A DNA stretch of 64,000 nt from Sphagnum compactum (lineage: Eukaryota > Bryophyta > Sphagnopsida > Sphagnales): contig OZ234498.1 of the NCBI GenBank assembly GCA_965153455.1, positions 10,540,001 through 10,604,000 on the forward strand, in the 5' to 3' direction. This document shows positions 20,831-33,010 of this stretch, in pieces (position 1 is the first letter of the stretch; each line of letters starts with the position of its first letter). Under the pieces are notes generated by a model, which was given only the letters and a program-made list of their open reading frames with translations, made no database searches and was not told where the DNA came from. The translations under genes and the position numbers were made by a program.

Positions 20831-23662
20831 TATTTTTATTAAGTTATAAGTAGTTATATTATAGTCATAACATAGTTAAATAATAGTACTTTAGTAGTGG
20901 TCTAGTAATGGTTGTACTAATTATATCAATGAGAATCATAATCGAAAATTAATTACAAATGTATTGCATAATGGGTGATGGAAAAATGTGAACATGTGGC
21001 ATGATCACATGTATGTACATTGTACCTAGTTGCAACATAGTTATTACTTTAGTGGCACATTTACAATAGTTTTAAAATAGTTAACGCATGCAATTATAGT
21101 GCAACTCTTTAAAAAGTCAAACATTGTTGATTACATATGTATGTACGATGTGTATAAATTCTCGTATAGAAGATTCATTTTCAACTCACTTGCAACTATA
21201 ATACAATTAAATAATTTATTAATAGACCATATTTTTAGGGGGATAGTTACACACTAGTTGTAATACTCAAAAAATAGTTGCACAATAATTAGATATTAAT
21301 TTTTTTTGAATTTTAATTACAAGGTAGTGTGTTTTTGATACACATGATTTATCATAATGCAAGTTCCAATACAATAAGAAATGGCATAGGTGAAATAACA
21401 TCAACTTCAATTGGAAAAGGCGATGCAACATTTGATAGTGTAGGAAATCGTAGCCCACTAAGATTTGAATTTGAAAATTTTGACAAACCATCGCCATTAG
21501 AAGGCAAGGGGAATGAATCACATACCAACCAAGGTGGTTATGCATTCCCAACATTTTTACTACTTGCAAAGTATCGTAATAATGTGGGTTTAGACATTAC
21601 TTTTGTCCTTGCTACAAATTCCATAGACTTAAGCTTCATGATTCGTCTAGTGCATGCACAACAAAAAGCAAGTGAAAAGTCGAGGTGTGTAACTATTAGG
21701 ACCAAAAAAATGAATGCTAAAAACCCTAAATTGAATCTTTGATGAAGTGCACAATGCACACATAACATGCACAACAAGGAACTTGGAAGCTTGAAGAGTT
21801 TGTTTTAATTACTAGGACAAACAAAAAATGAGCACCAAACCCTAAATCAAATCTCCTCAAGTGCATAATGTACACATCAAGAAAACACACAAGAAATTGC
21901 TGGAATTAAATTGGAAATGAAACATTTCTTGCTTCTTTCAAATGAAAAGTAATATTTCTAGCTAGAATAGATAATTGTGATCTTGCTTGGGGACTCCCCT
22001 CTCCATTTCACGTCAACATTCGTTCACAACGTAACCAATTTTGAATGCATTCAATGGCATTGCAACATGCAAAATGAAAACCTTGGCTAGTTGCTTGTAA
22101 ATGTTCACCCTAAAAATCTAAACCTCGAAATCTGACCTAAGATCTATTCCTTAATAATAATATTAGGCTCTAGCATAATGTAATAAGCAACAATGAGGTG
22201 ACACATTTTGTGTGAGGTGACAAGGAGGCAATGAATTTTCCTCATGGACATAAAACTATGGTGATGAACAATTGAGTTTTGACAAACTAGATGGCAACAA
22301 TAAACCCTAAACCCTATTTGACAAATGAGATGAATTGGCTACATTCTACAGCAAGGATGGGACACGCTGATGATATCCTACGACGTGGTGTGACATGCTA
22401 GTGATATCGTGCAATCATGATGGGAGAACATGGCAATGGTTATCAATGGTTGGTTGACACATCACAACGAAACTGTTCATCGCATATAAAACAATATGGC
22501 TCCAATGCCATATGCCTTTTCGGTATTTTAGCTACTCTCATGATTGTTTTTCCTTTTTTTTTTTTTTTTTTTACATATGCATGTCACCCTACAAATATTT
22601 ACAATGTTTTTTGGCAAATTTCACCAAAAAAAGACGGGTTCGCATGTAATTTCCTAGTAGTCACCAAGTGCCTTATTAAAGTACCTACCTACACACCATA
22701 ATAATTATGTAAAGACTTGGCTAGATTTTGATAGTGTAATCAAAGTGCACATTGCAGCTCATAATCTTTCCTTTGTAGAAGCTTGGAATATTTGTTAATG
22801 TAATGCTCCTATGGGCATTTCATTTTTTTAAATACCTACCCTCCTTTTTTTTCCTTGTGGATACCCAAGGGAGGGATATCCCTCCAAGTATCATGGGAAA
22901 AAATAAAAATCCACCCATTTTTACACTCAATGAAATTCACAACTTTAGGCTTTACACTACACTTACTTTCCTTTTTTTATTTTTTTTGTGGTGTAACTAA
23001 AATGAAAATCATTGATTAGATAATTTAGCTAGATTTGGAGATTAAAAAAGACAAAAGTAAATTTCTTAAAGAATCCTTCTAATTTTTTTTTCAAGTTATT
23101 GGAACTTTGGATAGAACCTACCATTTTTTTTAAAATATTTTTTCCCCAAAATTTTCCAACTATAAAACCCAAAAAACACTAAATTTACATCCTTTTGAAA
23201 AAGAATCACTATTTGGTGGAAAAAAAGGCTACCAATCCCAAGGGGCCATGATTATATAGTAACCATAATTCCAAATTCTAGATTAGAGTTCACAAGTACA
23301 CCCTTGTTGCTAGAAAGCAAGAGATGTCCTCAAAGCTTGGAACCAACTTGTATTGAATTTTGTAGCCTATGGGCGAAAGAAAAGAAAAGGGCAAATGCAA
23401 AATACTCTAGTTGAGCATTTAGTTCCAAAGCACAAGAAACTTTCATAACACTTGTAAAAGAAGAACATTCCCAAAAAAAAGGAAAAACTTCTCAACTACC
23501 CATTTCTGTAATTCCAAAAAACTTATGAAAGAAACCTATGTCATGGATTTGGCAATGCTCACACCAATCCATTGGCTTCTTCCAAGGACATAAGTTTCAT
23601 CACAATATCACTAGGGTAAACCAGCCAGTGACCAAACACCTAAGCAATCAAGATAAACCAAA
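20831..23662. other. AT-rich intergenic DNA with one unassigned open frame
   Basis: An open frame at 21329-21742 (+, 137 codons) includes ITSTSIGKGDATFDSVGNRS and ends at NPKLNL. It has no recognisable domain, no obvious splice context and is probably chance or old transposon sequence. The rest contains nothing I can identify. Confidence 0.35.
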
Positions 23663-23975
23663 TCCTAGGGGAAGGCTCCGTTGTTTCAAGTGTCCAAACA
23701 AAACTTGAACACCTCCTTTTGGCACATTAGACACACTTACAATCGTCAAAAACAGACTCAAAATGAAAAAGTTACAACCCCTCAACATAAAGGGTTTAAG
23801 AACTCAAAAAAGCAAACCACCAAACACTACACATGCTGGTCCCCAAACACCCAAATAATTTCATTCTTGTATGTTTCTCTTTTCCTTTGCACTTCAAAGA
23901 TGAGTTCTAGAGCTTGAGGTAGCACTCCCATAACATTTCAAATCACTCAAAATGAAGCACATATGATGAAGATAT
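23663..23975. repeat. Dispersed repeat Q, copy 2
   Basis: An uninterrupted relative of 19487-20830 (minus the LTR). It begins CCTAGGGGAAGGCTCCGTTG and ends around AAGCACATATGATGAAGATA. No coding capacity or terminal repeats are seen; it could be an internal piece of a larger element. Confidence 0.65.
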
Positions 23976-24164
23976 AAACAAATGTTTGCTCATAGGAAGG
24001 AAATTGGTGGTGGGCTGGTCTACCCTAACCCTTTTGCATTTGTATGCATCCAAGCTCATAGCTTATCAACCCTTTATTAACCTCATAATATCATAATAAC
24101 CTTGTCAATGGGCGTTCCATTGTGTGAAACATTCCAGGACAGGGTAGGTCAGTATGGCAAGCAA

Positions 24165-24350
24165 TTACAAAAGGTAATTTCCCACCATACTGGCCTGCTT
24201 CGCTTATTATGCCAGTTAATGCCCTGAAGTAGAGCATTACAGCAACACGTAATTTCCCACTGTACCAGCATGAGGCCCTGCCTTACTGGCCTGCCTTGCT
24301 TATTACACCAGGTAATGACCTGTCAGCATAGCATTACACCCCGGACTGAG
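24165..24350 (+). repeat. Two-unit tandem duplication, about 100 bp
   Basis: TAATTTCCCACCATACTGGC, then CTGCTTCGCTTATTA, recurs as TAATTTCCCACTGTACCAGC, then a short insert and ACTGGCCTGCCTTGCTTATT. Each is followed by a TAATG-CCTG-AGCATTACA block. The units are diverged. Open frames across it (24270-24683 +) are not protein-like. Confidence 0.55.
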
Positions 24351-25717
24351 GGCAGACAGAGTGTAAGACCTAATGCCAGGGTATTACCCTACACAAAGAG
24401 ATGCCTTGTACTATGCACAATACCACCATCAACCACCCACCACCCCTGCATGATCCAATTACCTCCTCAACAGGACTTATCTTCTATGTATCCATTTGGT
24501 CTGTCTTGGCATACTTGGCACACTAATACTACCTGTCCATGTGACTTAGTAACTCAACCCTCTCTTCTACCCCATCTCTCTTTCACTTTGCATACCAAAA
24601 TGTCTAAATTGTACTGGAGAGGTTTTACCACATGTGCGTCATTACCAATGAAGCTAAAACATGGTTTTTGCCAGCATATCTAACATTGAAACAATAAAGG
24701 GAAACAGAAGCTGTACATACTTGGTCGCTTGGTGATGAATTGCTGTATCTGGGGTGACACTTACACTGAGTAGTAATAAGGCCTCAGCTCTTTTGTACTC
24801 AGGAGAGGTCCATGAGGAAGGCCCAGCTGCAAGCAGTCAGACAAGACATGGTGTGCAGTTTGTGTGGAGGCTATGACATTACTGCACACAAACAACATCC
24901 TCTTGAGCCTCTAACAAGTGACCTGCACATAGCCACAGAATCACTAAGCAGTGCCAAGAGGAAAATCGGAGAAACAAACAACCAACCCCTCAGTTTTCTA
25001 GCACGAAAATGAAAAGGCCAGGTTGTAGTGTTCTATTAATGTGGAAATTTACACAGAGATGGGAATTCTCCACAAGAAAGCAATGGCGACCAGTGTAAAT
25101 GGATAGACACCTTCCTATGCAATAAACTACACCTAAGACATACAGAAGGCTCTTTCACAAGTAGCATGCCAGCAAAGTGGAGGTATTGCACAGAGCAATG
25201 AGATGAAAGATTACCTCACAGAAGAAACAACTCTGTTGAATTGTAAAGGGCCGAGTCTCTTCTTTCCTCCAACTGCAAAGTGAATATGTATTACCAAAAT
25301 CACATGCAGAGTAAAATAATGCGCTCTATTCTCATTTCATACAACACAGACTGTGGGCTGCACATGTAAAAAAACTAGAAATCTACATCTTCATCAGTGC
25401 TGGATTAACAACTAGTTACATTGTGGGAGAGGGGTAGTGGGATTTCAATGGGTTGAAACTAAATCAGTACCATATGACTCAACAAGCGTTTTCACTCCCC
25501 AAATTTCACTTGGGCATCCTACCTGTGTCCTTCAAAAATCTGTCCTATTTCTCTTTCTTTGAGGTCAATTCTCTGCTTGACTCCTTCCCACATGTTTGTG
25601 TTTCAATTTTGTAAGAAAGTAATAGAAAAAAAAAAAAGCAAACATGTAACCGTCAGATAATGTGAGATTCTAATGGTGATTTGTTTCAATCTTTGTTCGT
25701 TGAGTCAACAATGCAAG
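24351..25717. other. Downstream flank of the hydrolase gene
   Basis: No separate gene is seen. The part nearest 25717 would carry the 3' untranslated region of the minus-strand hydrolase. A T-rich/A-rich stretch at 25627-25640 lies within it. The polyadenylation site cannot be fixed. Confidence 0.4.
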
Positions 25718-28569
25718 TCAATCTTGCTTCATTGACAATGCACATGCATGTGCATCCTTGACAGCAGCAGCTGCCTCAGGTGTCAATTGACTGTCTGATC
25801 TCCTCCACTTATCATGGTTCAGTAGCAAGGTAAGAAGAGCCTCGCACATCTTGGGTGCATCAAGCTCAAAAGGGTCCTTGCGGTTCACAACTGATTGTTG
25901 TGAGAACACCATCCATCCATGATCCAACTTCTTTTCAGGTCGGACAACTATGGAACCTGGGATTTCAGCATCTTTCCTCGTCACAAGGCCATCGCTCTTC
26001 TCTCCATATCTAAGTTCCAAGTGAAGAGCACACGCTGCCATGGCTGCAGCCAGAGGAATGGCTACTGGCACTCTTGCACCTCCAACATCAGAAGATCGTC
26101 CAAGATCTGCATTGCTTCCAGGCAACCATGGAAGCTCTGCATGTGCTATGTGGGACATTGTGGAGATCCATCCTGGGGAGCGACTTGCTTCTGTATGAAA
26201 GGATAGTGTGGGAAGATCATGAGGAAAGGTGTATTTTGCTATGAATTTGCGCCGTTTGTCATATGTCAAATCTTCCAGAGCTTGCATATCACCCTGCAGC
26301 AAGGAACCAAATAATTGCACATAATTCAGTTGTCCGATACATACTTGTGAGCATCAGCAGAGGATGCTTGACTTGACACATAAAGGATTGCAAAGAAGAG
26401 ACACACCAAGCACTGGAACCAGCAAAAGCCAGCAAAAGCCAGCTGCAAAAAACAAGAGCTGGCTCCACCGGGCTTGGACTACCTTGATAAGCTTGCAAAT
26501 AAGGACCTCCATGAGACGTCGAGTCCCAGTGTCGGCAATCTGACCCTCTCGTAAAATGTCTGCAGCAATTGGACTCCCACCATACGGGCATTGCAGCACT
26601 GCTAACCCAACTACTTTGTCCTTCAAGTCCTCCCAAAACATGGAGCATGCTGCTGCTGCATCCACCCCTCCTTTTGAATGCCCTAACAACACCACTTTTT
26701 TCTGTGCACCCCAGTAGAGCTCCTCAATATACCTCTTCAGCTCCCTTGCATTGATTTCAACAGCAGCCTGTATCATTCTCACAACAAACTCAGTACATTC
26801 AAAGGCACCAAGACACAGGGAAAGAGACCAGAAATTAGAGATGAGATTGACTGACTACAACAAGCAATTCAGCAAATTGAAGTAGCTACACCATTTCCAT
26901 GGGCTTCAGGGTTCATACTGATATGACTAAAGAGTGTGAAGTAAGAGAGGAGTCAAGCAAAGAAAACCGAAAGACAATTGTATTCCTTGCCTCACTGTGA
27001 ATTTTGGCAATGTGGCAGGACAATCCCAGTTTTGAGAAGTATTTCTTGGTTTCCACAAAATATAATGGCCCATGATTGCTGAAGAGACCTGCAAATCTTC
27101 ACACAGTCAATCTAAGTCCCCATAAAACATTCCTAGCCCAAAAGGAGCAAGATCCAAACCAATGAAATTAAGCCCATGACACGTTGGGAAGCTTAGGGTG
27201 TCATGCAATCATGCATTTCACCATTCATTGTGTGCCCCTAAAGCTCTTTAAAATGGGGCTTGGACACTACCTGACAGTGCCATCCTTAAGACTCACCAGG
27301 AATAAGAAGGTAGGTAAGATTGTTGGGAAGCAGATGTACACCATGGCTGTAACAGAACGAGAAATAAGTAAAATTATGTAAACACACCACAGGATCAAAA
27401 ACGTAAATGTATATGTAAAAGCCAAGTTCCTCCTCCAATTACAACTGAAACAGCAGGTTGAAACACAGACTGTAATCCATAAAATCTATGACTCAGAAGC
27501 TCACAATTTTGCACTCTCCAGCCCACAATTTTGGACAGGCTGATGAGGGAGTGTAACAACAAGATTCATCATGTGAACAAGAGCTATTGTGCTGCTCATT
27601 AGAAAAAATGGAAAGACAAATGGCAGACCAAATAGGAGAGGGATGCGCAAAATGAGACTATACTGACCTAATTGTGTCAAGGGCTTGAAGAAAATCTGGG
27701 GTGCAATCCTCTACTGGTGAAGAATCTGGAAGTCTTTGCAGCCAGCCTATGTCATCTGCAGACCCCCTCAATGTTGTTTGTACTCGAGATACAAAGCTGG
27801 AAGCAAAGAATGAACCATTGCCACTTTTGTATCAGATGCATACTCAGGGAATAGATTTCAGCAATGAACTCTTCAGATAAGATGGGCGGGAACAGCCAAA
27901 AACAAAAAACAATATGAATATCCTTCATAGAAACAGAAATTAACCTGTTCCACACAGCAGGGGTACTCAAAACATGCTGCCCCATTGCCATCACAGTTGA
28001 ACCAGTTGTTGCAAAGATTGCAGCAGGCCATTCAATCCCCAAGTTACTTAGCAGGCTGCTACTCTCAGCAGCACCACTGCTACTGGCTTCTGACAAGGGA
28101 ACAACAGCACTGGATGAAGCACTTGTTTCAATGCTTGCTATTCTGAAACTTGGCTCTGATGGACTCCTTAATGCATCGCGAGCAGCAGATTCTCCTGCAT
28201 GAAAACATAAAGAACCTTTTGTCATTGCCAAGCAAATGATTCACCAGTATACACGTACATACACACATACGTATTCAGCGATATTATAGCTGAGTAGCAA
28301 AAGCTAAAGGCTGTTGGTCTGAAAACTTAAAACTCCTGTTGCAACGGATTTAAGTGCAAATTGATTGCTCCACAAACAGAAGGTTTCCTAGGAGCTGATT
28401 GAGCACAGATGTACTCACCAACAAGATTTGCAAGGTGACGACTTAGGTTAGAGGCAGACTGCGCAAAGCATTGTGTGACCTCATCGAATACAGGAAGTGG
28501 TGGCAAACACCAGGCATCCAAGCCTCCTCCTCCTTGCCTTGAACGACGGCGTGGAGACAACTGCAGCAC
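25718..28569 (-). CDS. Plant alpha/beta-hydrolase superfamily protein, seven exons
   Basis: A predicted serine hydrolase of unknown substrate, of a family found across land plants (recalled). Exons on the minus strand: 28569-28419, 28194-27945, 27796-27668, 27346-27297, 27088-26991, 26767-26483, 26293-25718. The frame is kept across every junction, giving about 512 residues. LTYLLIPGLFSNHGPLYF carries the first strand and oxyanion region. LLGHSKGGVDAAAA is the nucleophile elbow (Ser about 257). GEKSDGLVTRKDAEIPGS holds the likely acid Asp (about 422) and KKLDHGWMVFS the likely His (about 446), so the triad looks complete. No signal peptide is evident in the visible N-terminus. Two oddities: intron 5 has a GC donor (GAG|GCAAGG), and there is no in-frame ATG. 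The position of the expected Met is GTG, with an in-frame TGA at 28582-28584, so a short upstream exon or a non-AUG start is needed. Confidence 0.88.
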
Positions 28570-29200
28570 CCGGAATCTCCATCAAATGGTTCAGAATTCA
28601 CGAAGATCCATCATCATCAGTCCATGTCCCATTTCATCACACACACACACACACACACACACACATCAAAAGCCTTCTGAATTTCACCACAAACGGAAAT
28701 TGCCAATCATGAAACAAGAACGAGAAGAACAAGACTGCCACAAAGCGCCGCATGGAGCCGAGGAGTGAGACACAAGTTGGAAGACACGAGAAAACATGGA
28801 GGTAGGGTTTGGTGGCCGAGAGTTTTCTCCATCACCTCTGAACGAACAAATGGTCCAGCAACTCCATTACCAAAATCTGGATCCAGGAGAAGCCCAGACT
28901 CATCATCAATTGGCATCGCATCAGATCTCAAAAAATTCTCCATATCGACCTCACGTCTCAATCTCCATCAAATTCCACAGCTTCCACAATCCAAGAAAGT
29001 ATTCTTCCCCCATTTTCAAAACTCCAGCTGCACACGCAGCAACACGATTAGGGTTGTTGTTGCGGGAACACTCCAGTTGTCGTTGTTGTTGTTGGGCGGT
29101 TATCAGAAACAGGAAGGAACCGACAACCAGAACCCCCGGAAGCTACCACCTCCCTATCAAGAAGGCGGCGGTGCGCAGGCTTCATAACCGTGGTCCTCAA
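28570..29200 (-). promoter_or_regulatory. Leader/upstream region of the hydrolase gene with (CA)n run
   Basis: A (CA)n microsatellite lies at 28638-28665. An 84-codon frame at 28707-28961 (-) begins MRREVDMENFLRSDAMPIDD and is hydrophilic over its first half. It could be an upstream exon supplying the missing start codon, or simply leader sequence. No splice donor linking it in frame to 28569 was convincingly identified. Confidence 0.4.
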
Positions 29201-29204
29201 GTGA

Positions 29205-29460
29205 ATCAAAGAACCGGATCCTGAAATATAACCATGACTCTTTTTTTAAAGAATTAAAAACATCAAACACCCACTTCAGTAAAAAGAAACGGCCCGGTTC
29301 AAGCGAGGTTTTTTTGGAGTAACCGTGGAGACCGGCGGTTCTTTGATCCTGCGTTTTAAGTTCCGAACAATAAGAACCGGCGGTTCTGTAACTGGTATGT
29401 AACCGTTCTTCAAACAGATAAGTATTAGGTGTAGGGTAAGGAATAAGGACCGGTTTTATT
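29205..29460. promoter_or_regulatory. Cluster of AACCGG/CCGGTT-type motifs
   Basis: AACCG or CGGTT occurs about eight times in 250 bp: GAACCGGATCC, CCCGGTTC, TAACCGTGG, GACCGGCGGTTC, AGAACCGGCGGTTCT, TAACCGTTC and GACCGGTTTT. One copy at 29373-29387 is a perfect 15-bp palindrome. It lies upstream of the hydrolase gene. The clustering is visible; a role as binding sites is inference. Confidence 0.45.
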
Positions 29461-29482
29461 TATTTAGGAATTTTTTTGTTTA

Positions 29483-29545
29483 TAGCCCAAAGTGGTGATC
29501 AATCCTCAGGGAGATAGATTTAGCCAAATCTGGCTACGAATCAGA
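29483..29545 (-). repeat. Dispersed AGCCAAATTTGGCT repeat, copy 2
   Basis: On the minus strand this reads GTAGCCAGATTTGGCTAAAT, then a CTCAGGATTGATCACC spacer and TTTGGGCTATAAAC, matching the block order at 7345-7405. Confidence 0.5.
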
Positions 29546-30161
29546 TATGAAATACAAAGCTTTAATCAAATGAAAATCAATTTATATATTTTATATAAAT
29601 TTGAATTTTATTTTAATATTGAATATTGAAATATAAAATGGATGATGTCATAAAATGTCATTACATAAAGTTCATCCACCCTATTTCTCGAGTTGAAAAT
29701 GATTTTCAACTATAATAATCAATGTCATTGCCAACTAAAATGGTTTGAAGTGACAATTGATGTGGTATTGACACATGGGCTGACATTTTCAATTGGAATG
29801 TCGCTTCCAACTTGTACTTATCAACTACCATAGTTTTTAGTTGTAAATTATAGATTTTAGTTGCAAATAAAAATTTTCAACTAAATTTATTTTTCTTAAC
29901 TAGAAATTATAGTTGAAAATGAATTGGAAACGTAGTTAGAAAAAGGAGGTTTTCTACTATTGAAACATTACAAAAAAAAATGTTTTCATGTTGGAATGAT
30001 GACTTAAACTTTATTTTGATAAAACCATTGGAAACTTATTCAAATGCACCTTTAGAATACATTGTTCAATCATTTAATTTGTAATGTAATACCAATGTCA
30101 TTAGAAGTCAAGTGCATAATCATATTCAATACATGCAAAAATAAATAAATTAAAAACTATG
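29546..30161. other. AT-rich intergenic DNA
   Basis: Contains repeated TTTTCAACTA / TAGTTGAAAAT words that form small inverted pairs (for example near 29690-29720 and 29860-29910). No gene is seen. Confidence 0.4.
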
Positions 30162-30164
30162 TTA

Positions 30165-30336
30165 AAGCATCTCCACCGATCCACTTGAAACTAACTCGCA
30201 TGTCATTTTTCAATGAAACAATACACCGTAGTGGTATTTATAATATATGGGTGGGGAGGGAAAAAAATTTAACACAAATTTTGGATGTGAAAACATGGCA
30301 TGCGGGCCATTTTCTAATGGGCCGCTAGAGATGCTC
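30165..30336. mobile_element. PIF/Harbinger-like MITE, short member
   Basis: Left end AAGCATCTCCACCGATCCAC; reverse complement of the right end GAGCATCTCTAGCGGCCCA. TTA is present on both sides (30162-30164 and 30337-30339), as expected for the 3-bp duplication of PIF/Harbinger elements. Length is 172 bp. Confidence 0.75.
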
Positions 30337-30419
30337 TTAGTTTTGCAAATACACAAATTGCAAATCCAATGACCAATAACATAGCAATATTTGGAAAATT
30401 TCCAATAATGAAAAAAATG

Positions 30420-30890
30420 TTTTGATAGTTGAAGAACTACCAATCGTTGAAAAGATTTTTATAATTGAAAATATCCAATAGCTAAAAATGTTCCAATCAT
30501 TCAAAAAATATTAATAACTAAAAATGTTCCAATGGTTTAAAAAATATAATTAAAAGTGTTCCAATGGTTAAAGAAATACCAATAACTGAAAATGTTCTAA
30601 TGGTTAAAGAAATACCAATACTTGAAGATGTTCTAATGGTTCAAAAAATATTAATAGCTTAAAATGTTTCAATGGTTGAAGAACCACCAATAGTCAAAAA
30701 TGTTTCGATGGGTGAAAACTTACCAAATTGAAAATGTCCCAATCATTGAAAAATTAATAGCTAAAAATGTTTCAATGGTTGAAGAAAAATCAATAGTTAA
30801 AAACGTTTTGATGGTTGAAAAAATATCAATAACTGAAAATGTTCTAATAGTTGAAAAAATATCAATAGTTAAAAATGTTCCACATTAAAA
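30420..30890 (+). repeat. 36-bp minisatellite with a 12-residue periodic frame
   Basis: Degenerate repeats of AAAATGTTCCAATGGTTGAA then GAAATACCAATAGCTG run for about 470 bp. In 30700-30888 the period holds at 36 bp, so the plus-strand translation repeats (E/K)NV(L/P)(I/M)VEKISI(V/T). The open frame follows from the period and AT content; I do not regard it as a gene. Confidence 0.75.
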
Positions 30891-31329
30891 GAAAAAAATC
30901 ACAAATTATTTATTATGAAAAGTACTCAAATAGTAAAAACCCACAAGTTTGTATTCCAAAAATTAAAAAAACTAAAAATCACCACATAATGAATATAATT
31001 TTTAAAAAACATTAAAAAATGACATTAATCGTCATATGAAATCAACGGAAGACATATATAAATCAAGATATGTTACTACATATGTTGAACAAATTCAAGA
31101 TGTTCCAATAACACCATGTTTTTATTGTGAAAGATTGTGTTTCTTCAAACAATTTAAAATTGTTATGTAAATAAATTAATAAACAAAATTTACACATGAT
31201 TTTTTTAAATTGAAATGATAAGTGATAAAATAAAAATATATACATGTTTAAGTTTTTTAAATAACATCACAAAAGGAAAAAAACCCTTGCATCAAGAAAT
31301 GAGATATCAAGAAATAAAATTATATCATA

Positions 31330-33010
31330 TGTAACAAAATTAAAATGTTTAGAATAATGTCTTATTTCTCCATGACTAGTTTTTGCTCAAATATATGAAT
31401 TTCATGGTTATGGTCAATATAAAATGAAAGGTGTTATTATTAATGTCCCAACAAATATTAATCAAACAACTAATGGTATCACATTTGGCATATGATGAAG
31501 CAATAGTAGGTGTATTTTCAAAACAATGACTTGAATATTAAAAAAAATTAATTTTTAAAAAAAATCCTAATTTAGTCATATTGTCACTAGAAGATTAATG
31601 TTTAACACCATTATATACAATTTTAAATGTATCATGCACCCCAATGGACTAGTTTGTTTGTTATGGGTACAACCTTGTCCACTCAAATAGATGGTGAATA
31701 TATATCATCATTTCATAGTTACTAGTGTGAACCCGGTGCATAATGCACCCGTCGAGCTCCCCCCCGCCCGGTCCTTCCCATTGCCCACTCCGGTTCTTTA
31801 CCCCGTCGACCCCCCCCCCCCTCGTCCTTCGCATTTTCCACTCCGATTCTTTAACCCGTTGATCCCCCCCCCATTCCCCTGTTATATATAATTAACTTCC
31901 CGCCCCGTGCTGGCCCCCCCCCCAACCCCGTCACCTGTCACCCGCTGCTTCACCGGCCTCTCCCTCCCCCACCCCCCAAAACTCCCGTCACAGACGAACG
32001 GACTGTCTGAATTAATATATATGATAATGTAAAAAATGAAGAACACATAAATTGTGCACCAACAAACTCCATGGCACATAACTTTTTAAATGAAAGTGTT
32101 GTATATTTTATTGTCCCAAGCCAAAATTTTCATCCTTTAGGTTTGTTTAAATATCAACATTCAAAAGAATTAAATTTTCCAACATTATTTTATGGTAATC
32201 CACGAGACCTAACTATTTCTTTTTTTAAATCATATCAACAAATAGCACAATGAGAATTGCTTCACAAATTCAAAAATTTATCAACTAATATTGTTAACCT
32301 TTTTTAAAAAGTTGCAAAAGTTTTTATCCAAAAGGTTATAGGCTCATATACAGAAAGGAAAACTAAATGGTACAAATCATCAAAAGCATTTGATCTTTGA
32401 AGTATAAGATAAACTAAATTTAAATAATATTTTCAAATCATACTTAAGGTATCACAATTTAAAAGGCTTGTGTATTTCACTAGATTATTTAAAAGGCTTA
32501 TGAAAGATTTGTTATGATAAGACAACTTATCCCTCCAACATTCTTTGTAATTTTTACGTTTACAAAGATATTATGGGATCCCCCCATAAAAGCCCCATAC
32601 ACCTTACATGCTAAAACAAAAAACCTTCCAAACAATATAAAATACATTCAATTTATCCATATAACAAATTAATACACAATGATCCTATAGCATGTGCAAG
32701 ATACTATGATAATAAAAGGTTTTGTTTATGCACAATATTCAACAAAGGCCAATATCTTTTTGGACAAGCCTACAATTGTTTTTTATCATAGAATTTCAAA
32801 ATCATGGTGGTAGCATGACCGTAGCCTTTTATGGATTTAAACTCATATATGGAATCAATATAAATGAAGAAATTGAAAAAATTGCGGATAAATACATTTC
32901 ATGTGACATTTCAATACTAATTTACAAAATGCACAACATCAACACATTCGAACATGTAAGAAAAAAAATCATGTTATTTTTATATTCCATTATCCATTAC
33001 CTCCCATGAA
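31330..33010 (+). pseudogene. Helitron protein N-terminal and Rep-side region
   Basis: Fragments in family order: LVFAQIYEFHGYGQYKMKGV and IINVPTNINQTT (31375-31470), FHPLGLFKYQHSKELNFPTL then FYGNPRD (32130-32208), SYQQIAQ (32230-32250), and FFIIEFQNHGGSM with NEEIEKIADKYISCD (32780-32915). Intact relatives have an E-F-Q-x-R-G-x-P-H Rep motif where this copy reads EFQNHGGSMTVAF, so the HUH-associated region has lost key residues. The family was assigned from memory of Helitron_like_N proteins; stops between fragments show the copy is dead. Confidence 0.8.
31715..32015. mobile_element. GC-rich insertion nested in the Helitron
   Basis: Against about 20-25% GC on both sides, this 300-bp block is GC-rich with long C runs. 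It begins near ACTAGTGTGAACCCGGTGCA and contains the perfect palindrome GGTGCATAATGCACC (31734-31748). It ends near GACGAACGGACTGTCTGAAT beside a TATATATGAT stretch. The surrounding Helitron frame is recognisable on both sides. Short C-rich repeats (CACTCCGGTTCTTTACCCCG and CACTCCGATTCTTTAACCCG) occur inside. The class is unknown; no certain target duplication was found. Confidence 0.6.

Noticed and set aside
24270-24683. 137-codon plus-strand frame
   Set aside because: It runs through the two-unit tandem duplication, is rich in Cys/His/Pro by composition and shows no domain.
28707-28961. Separate small gene upstream of the hydrolase
   Set aside because: Same strand and adjacent to the first hydrolase exon; more likely leader or an unrecognised first exon. 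No independent support.
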